Shown piece after piece: positions 16,444 through 28,286 of a stretch of DNA of 64,000 nucleotides. Origin of the DNA: Rhodococcus sp. OK519 (GTDB lineage: Bacteria; Actinomycetota; Actinomycetes; Mycobacteriales; Mycobacteriaceae); contig NZ_QAOW01000001.1 in assembly GCF_003051005.1 (NCBI RefSeq), forward strand, positions 558,001 through 622,000, in the 5' to 3' direction. The notes beneath the pieces are model-generated. The model was given only the letters and a program-made list of their open reading frames with translations, was not told the DNA's origin and searched no databases. Each line of letters begins with the position of its first letter. The stretch's first letter is position 1. Made by a program: the position numbers and the translations under genes.

Positions 16444-18564
16444 TCAGTGTCCGAGGCCGACGCGTTCGTGCACGCGGCGCATCCACTTCGGTGCCCACCA
16501 GTTGGCCTCACCCATGAGTTTGACCACGGACGGCACCAGCAGCATCCGCACGACGGTGGCGTCGATGATGAGCGCGAGGATCATGCCCACGCCGAGGAAC
16601 CGCATGATCGACAACCCCGACACCGTGAACGCACCGGTCACTACGATCAGCAGCATCGCGGCGGCGGTGACGACCCGGCCGGTGCGTTCGGCGCCGATCC
16701 GTACGGCCTCCTCGGTGGTGGCGCCGGCGGCCCGGGCCTCCACCATGCGCGACATCAGGAACACCTCGTAGTCGGTGGACAGCCCGAACACGACCGCGAG
16801 GATGAGCACCACGAATGTCGCCTCGAGTGGTGCCGGTGTCACCCCGAGTAGTTCCGCGCCGTGGCCCTCCTGGAACACCCAGGTGAGGACGCCGAACGTC
16901 GCGGCGAGGCTCAGGCCGGCCATCGCCACCGCCTTGATCGGCAGCACCACCGACCCGAATGCGAGGAACATCAGCACCAGCGTGGAGCCCACCATGATCG
17001 CGATCATCGCGGGCAGCCACTTCACGATCGAGGCGTTGCCGTCGTCGACGGTTGCCCGGCCGCCGCCGACCAGCAGTTCGGTGCCCGATGGCGCATCGAT
17101 CGCCCGCAGCCCCTGCACGGCGTCCCCGGCCGCGGCGCCCTCGACGCCTTCCGCATAGAGCGCCTGGATCGCGGTGACGTCGTTCTCCGTCGCGAGCACG
17201 ACGGCCTGTGCGATCCCGTCCACCTGCTTCGCCGCCGCGACGACCTTGGACAGATCACCCGGCGAGGCCGGTGCGCCGTCGGGGCCGCGCAGCACCAGCG
17301 TCGCGCCCTCGCCGGTGGACGGGAACTCGGTGGCAAGGGTCTCGGTCGCGATGCGCGCCGAGTCGTCGACGGGCAGTGCGGTGTAGGTGATCTCGCCGAG
17401 CGTCGCCTTCGTCAGCGGCGCCGCGAGCACCAGCAGGCCGGCGGTGATGCCCACCGCGACGACTGCCGGACGGCGCATGACGCGCGTGACGACCCCGCCC
17501 CAGAATTGCCGGGCGCGTTCCTCTCCGCGCTGCGCCGCCCCCTTCCGCCACGACAGCGCGTCGATGCGGTGCCCGAGGATTGCCAGCAGCGCCGGCACGA
17601 CGGTCAGCGACAGCACGGCTGCGCCCGTCACGGCGGCGATCGCGCCGAAGCCGAGCGAGCGGATCACGGCCTGCGGGAACACGAGCATGCCCGCGAACGC
17701 GCACGCCAGCAGTAGACCCGAGAACAGCACGGTGCGCCCGGCGGTGAGCACGGTCCGGCGGGCCGCGTCGGCGGGTTCGGACCCGTTGGCGAGTTCCTCG
17801 CGGAAGCGGCTGACGATGAACAGGCCGTAGTCGATCGCGAGGCCCAAGCCGATCAGTGATGCGACGTTGAGGGCGAACGAACTGACCTCGGTGACCTCGG
17901 TGAGCAGACGCAGGATGCCGAGTGAACTGAGCACCGAGAGCAGGCCCACGAACACCGGGACCGAGGCCGCGACCAGGCCGCCGAAGACGAACACCAACAG
18001 CACCAGCGTGATCGGGATCGCGATCGCCTCGGCCCGGATGAGGTCGGCCTGCAGCCGATTGCTGAGTGAGACGCCGACCACGGACCCGCCCGCGAATTCG
18101 GATTCCACGCCGTCGATTTCGAGTTTCGGCAGCAGATCCGCGAAGTTGGCCACCGTCACGTGTGCGTCGGGTGAGAGCACGATGGACGCGGCCACCTTGG
18201 CGCCGTCGCTCGACAGCAGCAACTGTTTCGCCGGTGGAACCGCGGACCAGTACGAGGTCACCGACTGCGTCGGCACCTCGGCGCGGAATCGATCGAGCGT
18301 CTCGGTGACGGCCGGCTCCAGGTCGGCGAGCGTCTTGCCGGTCGGCACCGTGTAGATCGCGACGATGTCGGGGTCCTGCCGGCCGAAGGTGTCGTCGACG
18401 ATCCGCGACACCTCCGCCGACTCGCTGCCCGGGTCGGTGTACCCGCCAGAGCTGAGCTTGGAGAACACGCCGGCGCCCCACACTCCCGCGACGATCACGG
18501 CGATCAGAACCACCGCCACTACCCACCACTTGCGTGCAACGACGATCGAGGCCCAGCGTGTCAT
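16444..18564 (-). CDS. MMPL-family RND transporter
   Basis: The product has 706 residues. It is a typical MMPL layout: helix 1 near residues 12-35, a large periplasmic loop, a block of helices around 175-370 with the GLGLAIDYGLFIVSRFREEL signature, a second loop, and a second helix block containing VFGLSTDYEVFLMSRMVEAR. These transporters export lipids or small hydrophobic molecules using proton motive force. It follows the AcrA1-like gene's position upstream on the same strand (51 bases apart), so the two may be linked in lipid metabolism and export. The substrate is unknown. Confidence 0.92.
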   Translation of the reverse strand: MTRWASIVVARKWWVVAVVLIAVIVAGVWGAGVFSKLSSGGYTDPGSESAEVSRIVDDTFGRQDPDIVAIYTVPTGKTLADLEPAVTETLDRFRAEVPTQSVTSYWSAVPPAKQLLLSSDGAKVAASIVLSPDAHVTVANFADLLPKLEIDGVESEFAGGSVVGVSLSNRLQADLIRAEAIAIPITLVLLVFVFGGLVAASVPVFVGLLSVLSSLGILRLLTEVTEVSSFALNVASLIGLGLAIDYGLFIVSRFREELANGSEPADAARRTVLTAGRTVLFSGLLLACAFAGMLVFPQAVIRSLGFGAIAAVTGAAVLSLTVVPALLAILGHRIDALSWRKGAAQRGEERARQFWGGVVTRVMRRPAVVAVGITAGLLVLAAPLTKATLGEITYTALPVDDSARIATETLATEFPSTGEGATLVLRGPDGAPASPGDLSKVVAAAKQVDGIAQAVVLATENDVTAIQALYAEGVEGAAAGDAVQGLRAIDAPSGTELLVGGGRATVDDGNASIVKWLPAMIAIMVGSTLVLMFLAFGSVVLPIKAVAMAGLSLAATFGVLTWVFQEGHGAELLGVTPAPLEATFVVLILAVVFGLSTDYEVFLMSRMVEARAAGATTEEAVRIGAERTGRVVTAAAMLLIVVTGAFTVSGLSIMRFLGVGMILALIIDATVVRMLLVPSVVKLMGEANWWAPKWMRRVHERVGLGH

Positions 18565-18733
18565 TCCCGCGACTCTAGCGACATGTGCTGGCGGTCACTT
18601 CGATCCGGATCGGACCGAGGCGCCGGCACTCGGCCTGGCCGTCCATTCCGCGGGCGTCGCGGCAGGATCCCGTCGCACTGGTTGAAGAGTGGGCGCTGAG
18701 GCTCGATCTCGTGTTGCCGGCACCATCGTGCGC

Positions 18734-19333
18734 ATGGATGGTGACGTGCGGGTGTGCTTCGTCGGCGATTCTTTCGTTGCAGGGGTGGGTGATTCCGACT
18801 TCCTGGGCTGGGCGGGCAGGGTCGCGGCGGCAACATCGGGGGATGTGGCGCTGACGGTGTACAACCTCGGGGTGCGACGTCAGACGTCGAGCGAGATCCG
18901 CTCCCGCTGGCTCGCCGAGTGCGTTCAGCGACTCCCCGAGGAGAGCGATGGCCGGGTGGTGTTCTCGTTCGGCACCAACGACACGACCGTGGAACATGGT
19001 GCGCCGCGTGTCGATCCGGACGTGTCCGTGCAGAACCTCGTCGTGATGCTGCGGGAGTGCGCGGCGATCGGGTGGCCGGTGCTGGTCGTCGGGCCGCCGC
19101 CGATCGGTGACATCGAGCAGAACGCGCGCACGGCCGAGTTGTCGGCGCGGTTCGCCGACGTCTGCGCGTCGGTCGGCGTCGAGTATGTTCCGGTATTCGA
19201 CGCGCTGGCCGCCGACGCGGTCTGGATGCAGCAGGTGCGTGATGGAGACGGTGCCCACCCGGACCGCGGCGGGTATCGGGCGTTGGCTGCGCTGGTGCGG
19301 CCTGTGTGGGAGCGGTGGACACCGGCGCGCTGA
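18734..19333 (+). CDS. SGNH/GDSL-family hydrolase
   Basis: The product has 199 residues from ATG 18734; earlier in-frame codons give a non-typical N-terminus. Block I is VCFVGDSFVAGVG with the catalytic Ser, the block III motif is FSFGTNDTT, and the C-terminal block V is DGAHPDRGGY with Asp and His. All catalytic residues are present. No signal peptide is visible, so it is probably a cytosolic esterase, lipase or acetylhydrolase. It is divergent from the MMPL transporter. Confidence 0.9.
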   Translation: MDGDVRVCFVGDSFVAGVGDSDFLGWAGRVAAATSGDVALTVYNLGVRRQTSSEIRSRWLAECVQRLPEESDGRVVFSFGTNDTTVEHGAPRVDPDVSVQNLVVMLRECAAIGWPVLVVGPPPIGDIEQNARTAELSARFADVCASVGVEYVPVFDALAADAVWMQQVRDGDGAHPDRGGYRALAALVRPVWERWTPAR

Positions 19334-19349
19334 TACCTATGCTGGGCCG

Positions 19350-20045
19350 ATGACGCGGACGCCGAGCATCGCTTCGCCCGAGGTCGTGACGTACGACGGA
19401 CTGCCCGCGTCCGCCGGCGGTGCGCACTCGCTGCGCGCCAAGCGTCCCGACAAGGCGTTCGGGCATCTGCAGGGCTTCATGGGTGCCTGCATCGAACCGG
19501 TGTCGTCGCCGTCGTGGGTGTTCGAGATCGCTGCCGGGGGAGAGGCTGCCCCGACGGCGTCATTGGTGGGGCTCGCGTCCGAGCGCTTCGGCGGACCTCG
19601 CCATCGCTCTCGGACACACACGGAATGGAACGTTCGACCCGATGTGGTCAACGACGCGCTCGAGGTGCTCGCCGCCGCCGGACCCGACGCGGTCACGACG
19701 CACGGCCGTTCCCTCGCTGCGCTGACCTGCAGCACGCCGGTGCGTCTCGTCGACCCGGATGTGGGGGCGCCTTATCCCGACATCACTCCCGACGCCTTCG
19801 GATGTTTCGTGGTGGACGGGTATGGCCGGATTCTGGGCGACTCAGGGATCCGTGCCACCCTCGGCACCGCGGGATCCTCGCTGTCGCTGTGGCTGAACCT
19901 GCCCGCGGACGAACGGTTGGCCGCCGGCGCACGTCATCTGCAGGACAATCTCCCGTTCCGGCTGTCGGCCAAGCACTGGCGAGTCTGGCGCCCGACCCGA
20001 TCCGGCGACTCCTATCGCTCCACCAGGATTCCCTCACCCCTGTAG
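19350..20045 (+). CDS. Conserved-looking protein of unknown function
   Basis: The product has 231 residues starting at ATG 19350, 16 bases after the SGNH hydrolase stop, so the two are likely co-transcribed. It is soluble with no signal peptide or membrane segment. Noticeable segments are FVVDGYGRILGDSGIRATLG and LSLWLNLPADERLAAGARHL. I do not recognise a family or catalytic motif. Codon usage matches its neighbours, supporting a real gene. It ends 42 bases before the LexA box of dnaE2. Confidence 0.7.
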   Translation: MTRTPSIASPEVVTYDGLPASAGGAHSLRAKRPDKAFGHLQGFMGACIEPVSSPSWVFEIAAGGEAAPTASLVGLASERFGGPRHRSRTHTEWNVRPDVVNDALEVLAAAGPDAVTTHGRSLAALTCSTPVRLVDPDVGAPYPDITPDAFGCFVVDGYGRILGDSGIRATLGTAGSSLSLWLNLPADERLAAGARHLQDNLPFRLSAKHWRVWRPTRSGDSYRSTRIPSPL

Positions 20046-20086
20046 TCCCGGGTCCGCGTTGACCCCGCGCGGCGCACGTGCCAAAC

Positions 20087-20102
20087 TCGAACATGAGTTC
20101 GA
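20087..20102. promoter_or_regulatory. LexA (SOS) box upstream of dnaE2
   Basis: TCGAACATGAGTTCGA matches the actinobacterial LexA consensus TCGAAC-N4-GTTCGA exactly. It ends 69 bases before the dnaE2 ATG in a short non-coding gap. The same operator type precedes imuA'-imuB in this window, so the three mutasome genes should be co-induced by DNA damage. Confidence 0.95.
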
Positions 20103-20171
20103 AAGATGCGTCTTCCCCTCCGCATCTTCCCGTGCACGCAGGCCTGTGTCCTGCGGGAAGGTGACAGCTGA

Positions 20172-23100
20172 ATGGGTTGGGGAAACGGTCCGCCGACGTG
20201 GGCGGAGATGGAACGGGTGCTGTCGGGGCGGCCGCGCCACGAGTCGCAGTTCCCGGGCGACGGCAGCGACAGTCCGGCGTGGTCCCGCAAGCGCGGCGAG
20301 TATCGCGGTGAGACGTCGCGGCCAGTCGGCGCCACCGTGCCCTACGCCGAACTGCACACCCACTCCGCATTCAGCTTCCTCGACGGCGCCAGCCCGCCCG
20401 AGGAGCTCGTGGAGGAGGCGGTGCGCCTCGGCCTGGACGCCATCGCCCTCACTGACCACGACGGGATGTACGGCGTGGTCCGGTTCGCGGAGGCGGCCAA
20501 GGAACTGGGCATGCGGACGGTCTTCGGGGCCGAACTGTCCCTGGATGCCACCCCGCGCACCGGCACCCCCGACCCGGACGGCACGCACCTGCTGGTGCTG
20601 GCCCGCGGACAGGAGGGATACAGGCGGTTGTCGCGGCAGATCGCGGCCGCGCACCTGGCCGGCGGGGAGAAGGGCAAGCTCCGCTACGACTACGACGCGC
20701 TCACCGAGGCGGCCGGCGGACACTGGCAGATCCTCACCGGTTGCAGGAAGGGGCACGTGCGCAGCGCGCTCGCCGCGGGCGGACCCGACGCCGCGGAGAC
20801 AGCGCTGGCCGATCTCGTCGACCGGTTCGGCGTCGACCGGGTCACCGTCGAGCTCACCCACCGCGGACTGCCCGAGGACGACGAGGTCAACGCGCAGCTC
20901 GCGGAAATCGCGGCGCGACAGTCGCTTTCCGTGATCGCCTCCACTGCCGCGCACTTCGCGGGCCCGTCCCGGCGCCGGCTCGCGATGGCGATGGCCGCGG
21001 TGCGGGCCCGCCAGAGCCTCGACGAGGCCGCGGGCTGGCTCGCGCCCACCGGGGGCGCGCACCTGCGGTCCGGGGCCGAGATGGCGCGGCTGTTCGCGCG
21101 CTACCCCCGGGCCGTCGCGGGGGCTGCCGAGTTGGGGCTCGAGTGCGCGTTCGACCTGCGGCTCATCGCGCCGAAACTGCCGCCGTTCGACGTCCCGGAC
21201 GGGCACACCGAGGCGAGTTGGCTACGCGAGCTGACCATGCAGGGCGCACGGCGGCGCTACGGTCCGCCGTCGTCGGACCCGGCGGCGTACGCGCAGATCG
21301 AACACGAACTCGGGATCATCGAGCGGCTCACCTTCCCGGGCTACTTCCTCGTGGTCCACGACATCGTCTCGTTCTGCAGGGAGAACGACATCCTCTGTCA
21401 GGGAAGAGGGTCGGCCGCCAACTCGGCGGTCTGCTACGCGATCGGCATCACCAACGTCGACCCCGTGCGCAATCAGTTGCTGTTCGAGCGGTTTCTCTCA
21501 CCCGCGCGCGACGGTCCGCCCGACATCGACGTCGACATCGAATCCGACCGCCGCGAGGAGGCCATCCAGCACGTCTACGCCAAGTACGGTCGCGAGTACG
21601 CCGCGCAGGTCGCCAACGTCATCACCTACCGCGGCAAGTCGTCGGTGCGGGACATGGCGCGGGCGCTCGGCTTCTCGCAGGGACAGCAGGATGCGTGGAG
21701 CAAACAGGTCAGCCGCTGGAGCGGCGTCGGTCAGGAGACCGACACCGACATCCCGCCGGCGGTGCTGGAACTGGCCGCGCAGATCGAGGGCTTCCCCCGG
21801 CACCTCGGCATCCACTCCGGCGGCATGGTGATCTGCGACCGGCCCATCGCCGACGTGTGCCCGGTCGAGTGGGCGCGCATGGAGGATCGCAGCGTTCTGC
21901 AGTGGGACAAGGACGACTGCGCCGCAGTGGGATTGGTGAAGTTCGACCTGCTGGGCCTCGGCATGCTCTCGGCCCTGCACTACATGATCGACCTGGTCGC
22001 CGAGCACAAGGGACTCGAGGTGGACCTGGCGAGACTCGATCTGTCCGAGCAGGCGGTCTACGAGATGCTGCAGCGGGCAGACTCGGTGGGCGTGTTCCAG
22101 GTGGAGTCGCGCGCGCAGATGGCGACGCTGCCGCGGCTGAAGCCCCGCAACTTCTACGACCTCGTCGTCGAGGTCGCGCTCATCCGGCCCGGGCCGATCC
22201 AGGGCGGTTCGGTGCACCCCTACATCCGTCGCCGCAACGGCCGCGAACCCGTCGTCTACGACCATCCGTGCCTCGAGAAGGCGCTCAGTCGCACGCTGGG
22301 GGTGCCGCTGTTCCAGGAGCAACTCATGCAGATGGCGGTCGATGCCGCCGGATTCACCGCCGTGGAGGCCGACCAGTTGCGGCGCGCGATGGGCTCCAAG
22401 CGGTCGCCCGAGAAGATGGAGCGGCTGCGCGGACGACTCTACGACGGCATGCGGGAGTTGCACGGCATCACCGGCGACGTGGCCGACCGCATCTACGAGA
22501 AGCTGTACGCATTCGCGAACTTCGGTTTCCCCGAAAGTCATTCGCAGAGTTTCGCGTCGCTCGTCTTCTATTCGTCGTGGTTCAAACTGCATCATCCGGC
22601 GGCCTTCTGCGCGGGACTGCTGCGGGCCCAGCCGATGGGCTTCTATTCGCCGCAGTCGCTGGTCGCCGACGCCCGACGGCACGGCGTGCGGGTGCACGGG
22701 GCGGATGTGAACGCGAGCCTCGCGCACGCGACGCTGGAAGCGGGCGGCACCGAGGTCCGGTTGGGGCTGGGGGAGGTGCGCGGCATCGGCGCCCCGCTCG
22801 CCGAACGCATCGCCGCGGCCCGAGCGGAGGACGGGCAGTTCACGTCGATCCTGGACCTGACCGGACGGATCGAGTTGACCACCGCGCAGGTCGAATCCCT
22901 CGCGACCGCCGGTGCTCTCGGCTGTTTCGGTCACTCCCGGCGCGAGGCGTTGTGGGCGGCCGGCGCAGCGGCGGGGGAACGCCCGGACCGGCTGCCGGGG
23001 ATGGGGGCATCCACTCGGGCGCCCGCGCTGCCCGGCATGAGCGACCTCGAACTCGCTGCCGCCGACGTGTGGGCCACCGGGGTCTCGCCGGACAGCTATC

Positions 23101-23450
23101 CGACGGAGTTCCTGCGCCCGCAACTCGATGCGCTGGGAGTGCTCCCGGCGTCGCGACTGCTGGACGTCCCGGACGGGGACCGAGTGCTGGTCGGAGGAGC
23201 GGTGACGCACCGGCAGCGGCCGGCGACTGCGGCCGGGGTGACCTTCGTCAACCTCGAGGACGAAACCGGAATGGTCAACGTCGTGTGCTCGGTTGGACTG
23301 TGGGCGAAATATCGCAAGCTCGCGACCAGCGCACCGGCGCTGCTGGTGCGCGGGCGGGTGCAGAACGCGGAGGGTGCGGTGACGATCGTCGCGGACCATC
23401 TCCAGCTCATGGACCTGCGGATGTCGAGCAGATCGCGGGACTTCCGCTGA
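20172..23450 (+). CDS. dnaE2: DnaE2 error-prone DNA polymerase III alpha subunit
   Basis: The product has 1092 residues. An N-terminal PHP domain begins AELHTHSAFSFLDGASPPEE. Polymerase catalytic acids are in GPPDIDVDIESDRREEAI, the fingers and beta-binding region follow, and the C-terminal OB domain ends with the SRSRDFR tail typical of DnaE2. It is shorter than replicative DnaE1 (about 1180 residues). It performs mutagenic translesion synthesis together with ImuA' and ImuB. The start at ATG 20172 has GGAAGGTG upstream. LexA control is indicated by the perfect box. Confidence 0.96.
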   Translation: MGWGNGPPTWAEMERVLSGRPRHESQFPGDGSDSPAWSRKRGEYRGETSRPVGATVPYAELHTHSAFSFLDGASPPEELVEEAVRLGLDAIALTDHDGMYGVVRFAEAAKELGMRTVFGAELSLDATPRTGTPDPDGTHLLVLARGQEGYRRLSRQIAAAHLAGGEKGKLRYDYDALTEAAGGHWQILTGCRKGHVRSALAAGGPDAAETALADLVDRFGVDRVTVELTHRGLPEDDEVNAQLAEIAARQSLSVIASTAAHFAGPSRRRLAMAMAAVRARQSLDEAAGWLAPTGGAHLRSGAEMARLFARYPRAVAGAAELGLECAFDLRLIAPKLPPFDVPDGHTEASWLRELTMQGARRRYGPPSSDPAAYAQIEHELGIIERLTFPGYFLVVHDIVSFCRENDILCQGRGSAANSAVCYAIGITNVDPVRNQLLFERFLSPARDGPPDIDVDIESDRREEAIQHVYAKYGREYAAQVANVITYRGKSSVRDMARALGFSQGQQDAWSKQVSRWSGVGQETDTDIPPAVLELAAQIEGFPRHLGIHSGGMVICDRPIADVCPVEWARMEDRSVLQWDKDDCAAVGLVKFDLLGLGMLSALHYMIDLVAEHKGLEVDLARLDLSEQAVYEMLQRADSVGVFQVESRAQMATLPRLKPRNFYDLVVEVALIRPGPIQGGSVHPYIRRRNGREPVVYDHPCLEKALSRTLGVPLFQEQLMQMAVDAAGFTAVEADQLRRAMGSKRSPEKMERLRGRLYDGMRELHGITGDVADRIYEKLYAFANFGFPESHSQSFASLVFYSSWFKLHHPAAFCAGLLRAQPMGFYSPQSLVADARRHGVRVHGADVNASLAHATLEAGGTEVRLGLGEVRGIGAPLAERIAAARAEDGQFTSILDLTGRIELTTAQVESLATAGALGCFGHSRREALWAAGAAAGERPDRLPGMGASTRAPALPGMSDLELAAADVWATGVSPDSYPTEFLRPQLDALGVLPASRLLDVPDGDRVLVGGAVTHRQRPATAAGVTFVNLEDETGMVNVVCSVGLWAKYRKLATSAPALLVRGRVQNAEGAVTIVADHLQLMDLRMSSRSRDFR

Positions 23451-23482
23451 GAGCAGCCTCACAGCGCGAGGCGTCCGATCGG

Positions 23483-23498
23483 ATACCCCCTGGGGTAT
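23483..23498. promoter_or_regulatory. CsoR/CstR-type operator overlapping the promoter of the sulfur block
   Basis: ATACCCCCTGGGGTAT is a near-perfect palindrome 30 bases before the GTG of the flavoprotein gene. The -10-like TATAGT at 23496-23501 overlaps its right end, the expected position for a repressor site. A DUF156 repressor is encoded at 27969 behind a related site. Confidence 0.82.
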
Positions 23499-23527
23499 AG
23501 TTGATCGCAACATCGAGGAGGTAGATC

Positions 23528-25183
23528 GTGAAGGTTGTCATCGTCGGGGGTGTCGCCGGCGGAATGTCTGCGGCCACTCGCATGCGTCGGCTGGACGAGT
23601 CGGCGGAGATCGTCGTCTTCGAGCGCGGTGCGCACGTGTCGTTCGCGAACTGCGGCCTGCCGTACTACGCCGGTGGCGTCATCGAGGACCGTGACGAGCT
23701 ACTGCTGCAGACGCCGGAGAGTCTCGGCGCCCGCTTCCGTCTCGACGTCCGTGTTCGCAGCGAGGTCGTCGCGATCGACGCGGACGCCCGCACCGTCACG
23801 GTTCGCAACCTCGAATCGGGGGACACCTACGTCGAGAGCTACGACGAACTGGTCCTGAGCACCGGCGCCAGCCCCATCGTGCCGCCGTTGCCCGGCGTCG
23901 AACGCGCCCTGATCCTGCGTGATGTCGAGGACGTCGACCGGCTGGTGGCGCAGATCGAGTCAGCGCAGACGTCCGGGGCGCCCAGCGCTGTCATCGTCGG
24001 CGCCGGATTCATCGGCGTCGAACTGGCCGAGAACCTGCGTCACCGCAATCTCGACGTCACAGTCGTCGAGCTTGCCGATCAGGTGCTGGCCCCGCTCGAC
24101 CCGGAGATGGCGGCTCCCGTCGCCGATCGCATGCGCGAGAACGGGGTGCGCCTCGAACTCGGCACCCAGCTCACCTCGATCGGTGCGACCACCGCCGAAC
24201 TGGCGGATGGGCGCACCGTCCCCGCCGACGTCGTCGTCATGGCGATCGGCGTCCGGCCCGAGACCGCGCTCGCCACGATGGCCGGGCTGACGGTCGGGGA
24301 GCGAGGCGGCGTCGTGGTCGACGACCAGATGCGCACCTCCGTCCCGCACATCTTCGCGGTCGGCGACGCCGTCGAGAAGCGTGACGCGGTCGGCGGTGGC
24401 GTCGCGATGATCCCGCTCGCCAACCCGGCGAACCGGCAGGGTCGTCTCGTTGCCGACGTCATCGCCGGACGTCCGGTGCGTGCGACGGCGTCGTCGGGCA
24501 CCGCGGTCGTCGGGGTGTTCGGACTGATCGTCACGGCCACCGGCTGGAACGAGAAGCGACTGCGCGCCGCGGGCCGTCCCTACCGGGCGATTCACACGCA
24601 TCCGCAGTCGCACGCCGGGTACTACCCGGGCGCCCAGCAGATGGCGATCAAGCTGCTCGTCGATCCCGAGTCCGACGCCATCCTCGGCGCCCAGGCCGTC
24701 GGCGGCGAGGGCGTGGACAAGCGCATCGACATCATCGCCACAGCGATGGCCGGTGGGCTCACCGCGTCGGACCTGGCCGACCTCGAACTGGCGTACGCGC
24801 CGCAGTTCGGTTCGGCCAAGGATCCGGTGAACATGCTCGGCTACATCGCCGACAACCTGCGCACCGACTCCACCCGCACGGTCCAGTGGCACGAACTCGA
24901 TACCCTGGTCGCCGGTGGTGCGTCGCTCGTCGACGTCCGCACCGCCGACGAGTTCGCGGCCGGCGCCATCCCCGGCGCCGTGAACGTCCCGCTCGATGAG
25001 CTCAGGGATCGGGTCGGCGAACTGCCGGCCGGTGACCTGATCGTGCACTGCCAGGTGGGCCAGCGCGGCCACACTGCGGCACGCCTGCTCGGACAGTTGG
25101 GGCGCCCTGCGGCCAACCTCGACGGCGGCTACAAGACGTGGGATGCGGGTCTGCGCGCGAACGCGCCGGTCGGCGTCTCCTGA
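23528..25183 (+). CDS. CoA-disulfide reductase / rhodanese fusion (persulfide reductase type)
   Basis: The product has 551 residues. GTG start is preceded by GAGGAGG. The FAD motif is VVIVGGVAGGMSAATRMRRL, the single active Cys42 lies in FANCGLPYYAGG, and the NADH motif is VIVGAGFIGVELAENL. A dimerisation domain follows, then a C-terminal rhodanese domain (about 455-545) with catalytic loop HCQVGQRGH (Cys508). This is the CoADR-Rhd architecture, known to reduce CoA persulfide/disulfide and polysulfide with NAD(P)H. It is the first gene of the putative CstR-controlled block, followed by a stand-alone rhodanese 25 bases later. Confidence 0.93.
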   Translation: MKVVIVGGVAGGMSAATRMRRLDESAEIVVFERGAHVSFANCGLPYYAGGVIEDRDELLLQTPESLGARFRLDVRVRSEVVAIDADARTVTVRNLESGDTYVESYDELVLSTGASPIVPPLPGVERALILRDVEDVDRLVAQIESAQTSGAPSAVIVGAGFIGVELAENLRHRNLDVTVVELADQVLAPLDPEMAAPVADRMRENGVRLELGTQLTSIGATTAELADGRTVPADVVVMAIGVRPETALATMAGLTVGERGGVVVDDQMRTSVPHIFAVGDAVEKRDAVGGGVAMIPLANPANRQGRLVADVIAGRPVRATASSGTAVVGVFGLIVTATGWNEKRLRAAGRPYRAIHTHPQSHAGYYPGAQQMAIKLLVDPESDAILGAQAVGGEGVDKRIDIIATAMAGGLTASDLADLELAYAPQFGSAKDPVNMLGYIADNLRTDSTRTVQWHELDTLVAGGASLVDVRTADEFAAGAIPGAVNVPLDELRDRVGELPAGDLIVHCQVGQRGHTAARLLGQLGRPAANLDGGYKTWDAGLRANAPVGVS

Positions 25184-25208
25184 ACACAGAATCTCCGGAA
25201 GGAACCCC

Positions 25209-25517
25209 ATGCGCGAAATTGACGTGACCGAACTCGAAGCGGTGCTCGCCACCGGCGCCCCGCTCGTCGACGTCCGCGAGGCGGACGAGTTCGCCGAGGC
25301 GCGGGTGCCCGGCGCGGTCTCGATCCCGCTCAGCGAGTTCGTCGCTCGCGTCGACGAGGTTCCGGCCGACGGCACCGTGTACATGATCTGCGCGGCCGGT
25401 GGACGCAGCGCCCAGGCCGCGCAGTACCTCGAGGCCCGTGGCGTCGACGCCGTCAACGTCGCCGGCGGCACCATGGCCTGGCTGCAGTCCGGCCGCGCTG
25501 TCGAGTCCGGCAACTAG
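25209..25517 (+). CDS. Stand-alone rhodanese-like sulfurtransferase
   Basis: The product has 102 residues from ATG 25209, preceded by GGAAGGAA. It is a single rhodanese domain (LVDVREADEFAEARVPGAVS) with active-site loop MICAAGGRS and Cys61. It would carry sulfane sulfur as a Cys-persulfide. It follows the CoADR-rhodanese gene closely and ends before a strong terminator, making a two-gene operon. The extra rhodanese next to a fused one suggests sulfur hand-off. Confidence 0.92.
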   Translation: MREIDVTELEAVLATGAPLVDVREADEFAEARVPGAVSIPLSEFVARVDEVPADGTVYMICAAGGRSAQAAQYLEARGVDAVNVAGGTMAWLQSGRAVESGN

Positions 25518-25525
25518 CTCCACCC

Positions 25526-25566
25526 GAACCCGGTCGAAACCGAGTGGTTCTCGACCGGGTTCTCTT
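25526..25566 (+). terminator. Intrinsic terminator after the rhodanese gene
   Basis: A perfect 12-base stem (GAACCCGGTCGA with TCGACCGGGTTC) has a 13-base loop that itself contains AACC/GGTT pairing, followed by CTTTT. It ends nine bases after the rhodanese stop begins the gap and separates the operon from the MMPL gene. Confidence 0.88.
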
Positions 25567-25577
25567 TTCACTTCCAT

Positions 25578-25593
25578 ATACCCCCTCCCGTAT
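25578..25593. promoter_or_regulatory. Degenerate CsoR/CstR-type site before the MMPL gene
   Basis: ATACCCCCTCCCGTAT keeps the left half-site and the terminal GTAT of the operators at 23483 and 27928, but the right half reads CCC instead of GGG. It lies 117 bases before the transporter ATG, directly after the terminator. It is weaker than the other three sites. Confidence 0.5.
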
Positions 25594-25603
25594 TTCCCCT
25601 TCG

Positions 25604-25666
25604 CGCGTTCTGCGCACTTATCGCGCGAATCCCGCCCCGGAAACCGCGACAAGTGCGCAAAACGCG
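25604..25666. repeat. Extragenic palindromic repeat, copy 1
   Basis: Inverted arms of 22 bases (25604-25625 and 25645-25666, two mismatches) with core TGCGCACTTATCGCG pairing CGCGACAAGTGCGCA surround a 19-base spacer. A related palindrome with the same TTTTGCGCACTTG core occurs at 45623-45682. It lies between the rhodanese terminator and the MMPL gene. Confidence 0.85.
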
Positions 25667-25710
25667 GGGGAGTCGGACCAGAAGAAACACGACTACGAAA
25701 GGCATCTCCC

Positions 25711-28235
<2,525 letters not shown>

Positions 28236-28286
28236 GCGCCGGGCCGAACACCGGTAAACCGAACGGACAACCGTAAGGAGTCACTG

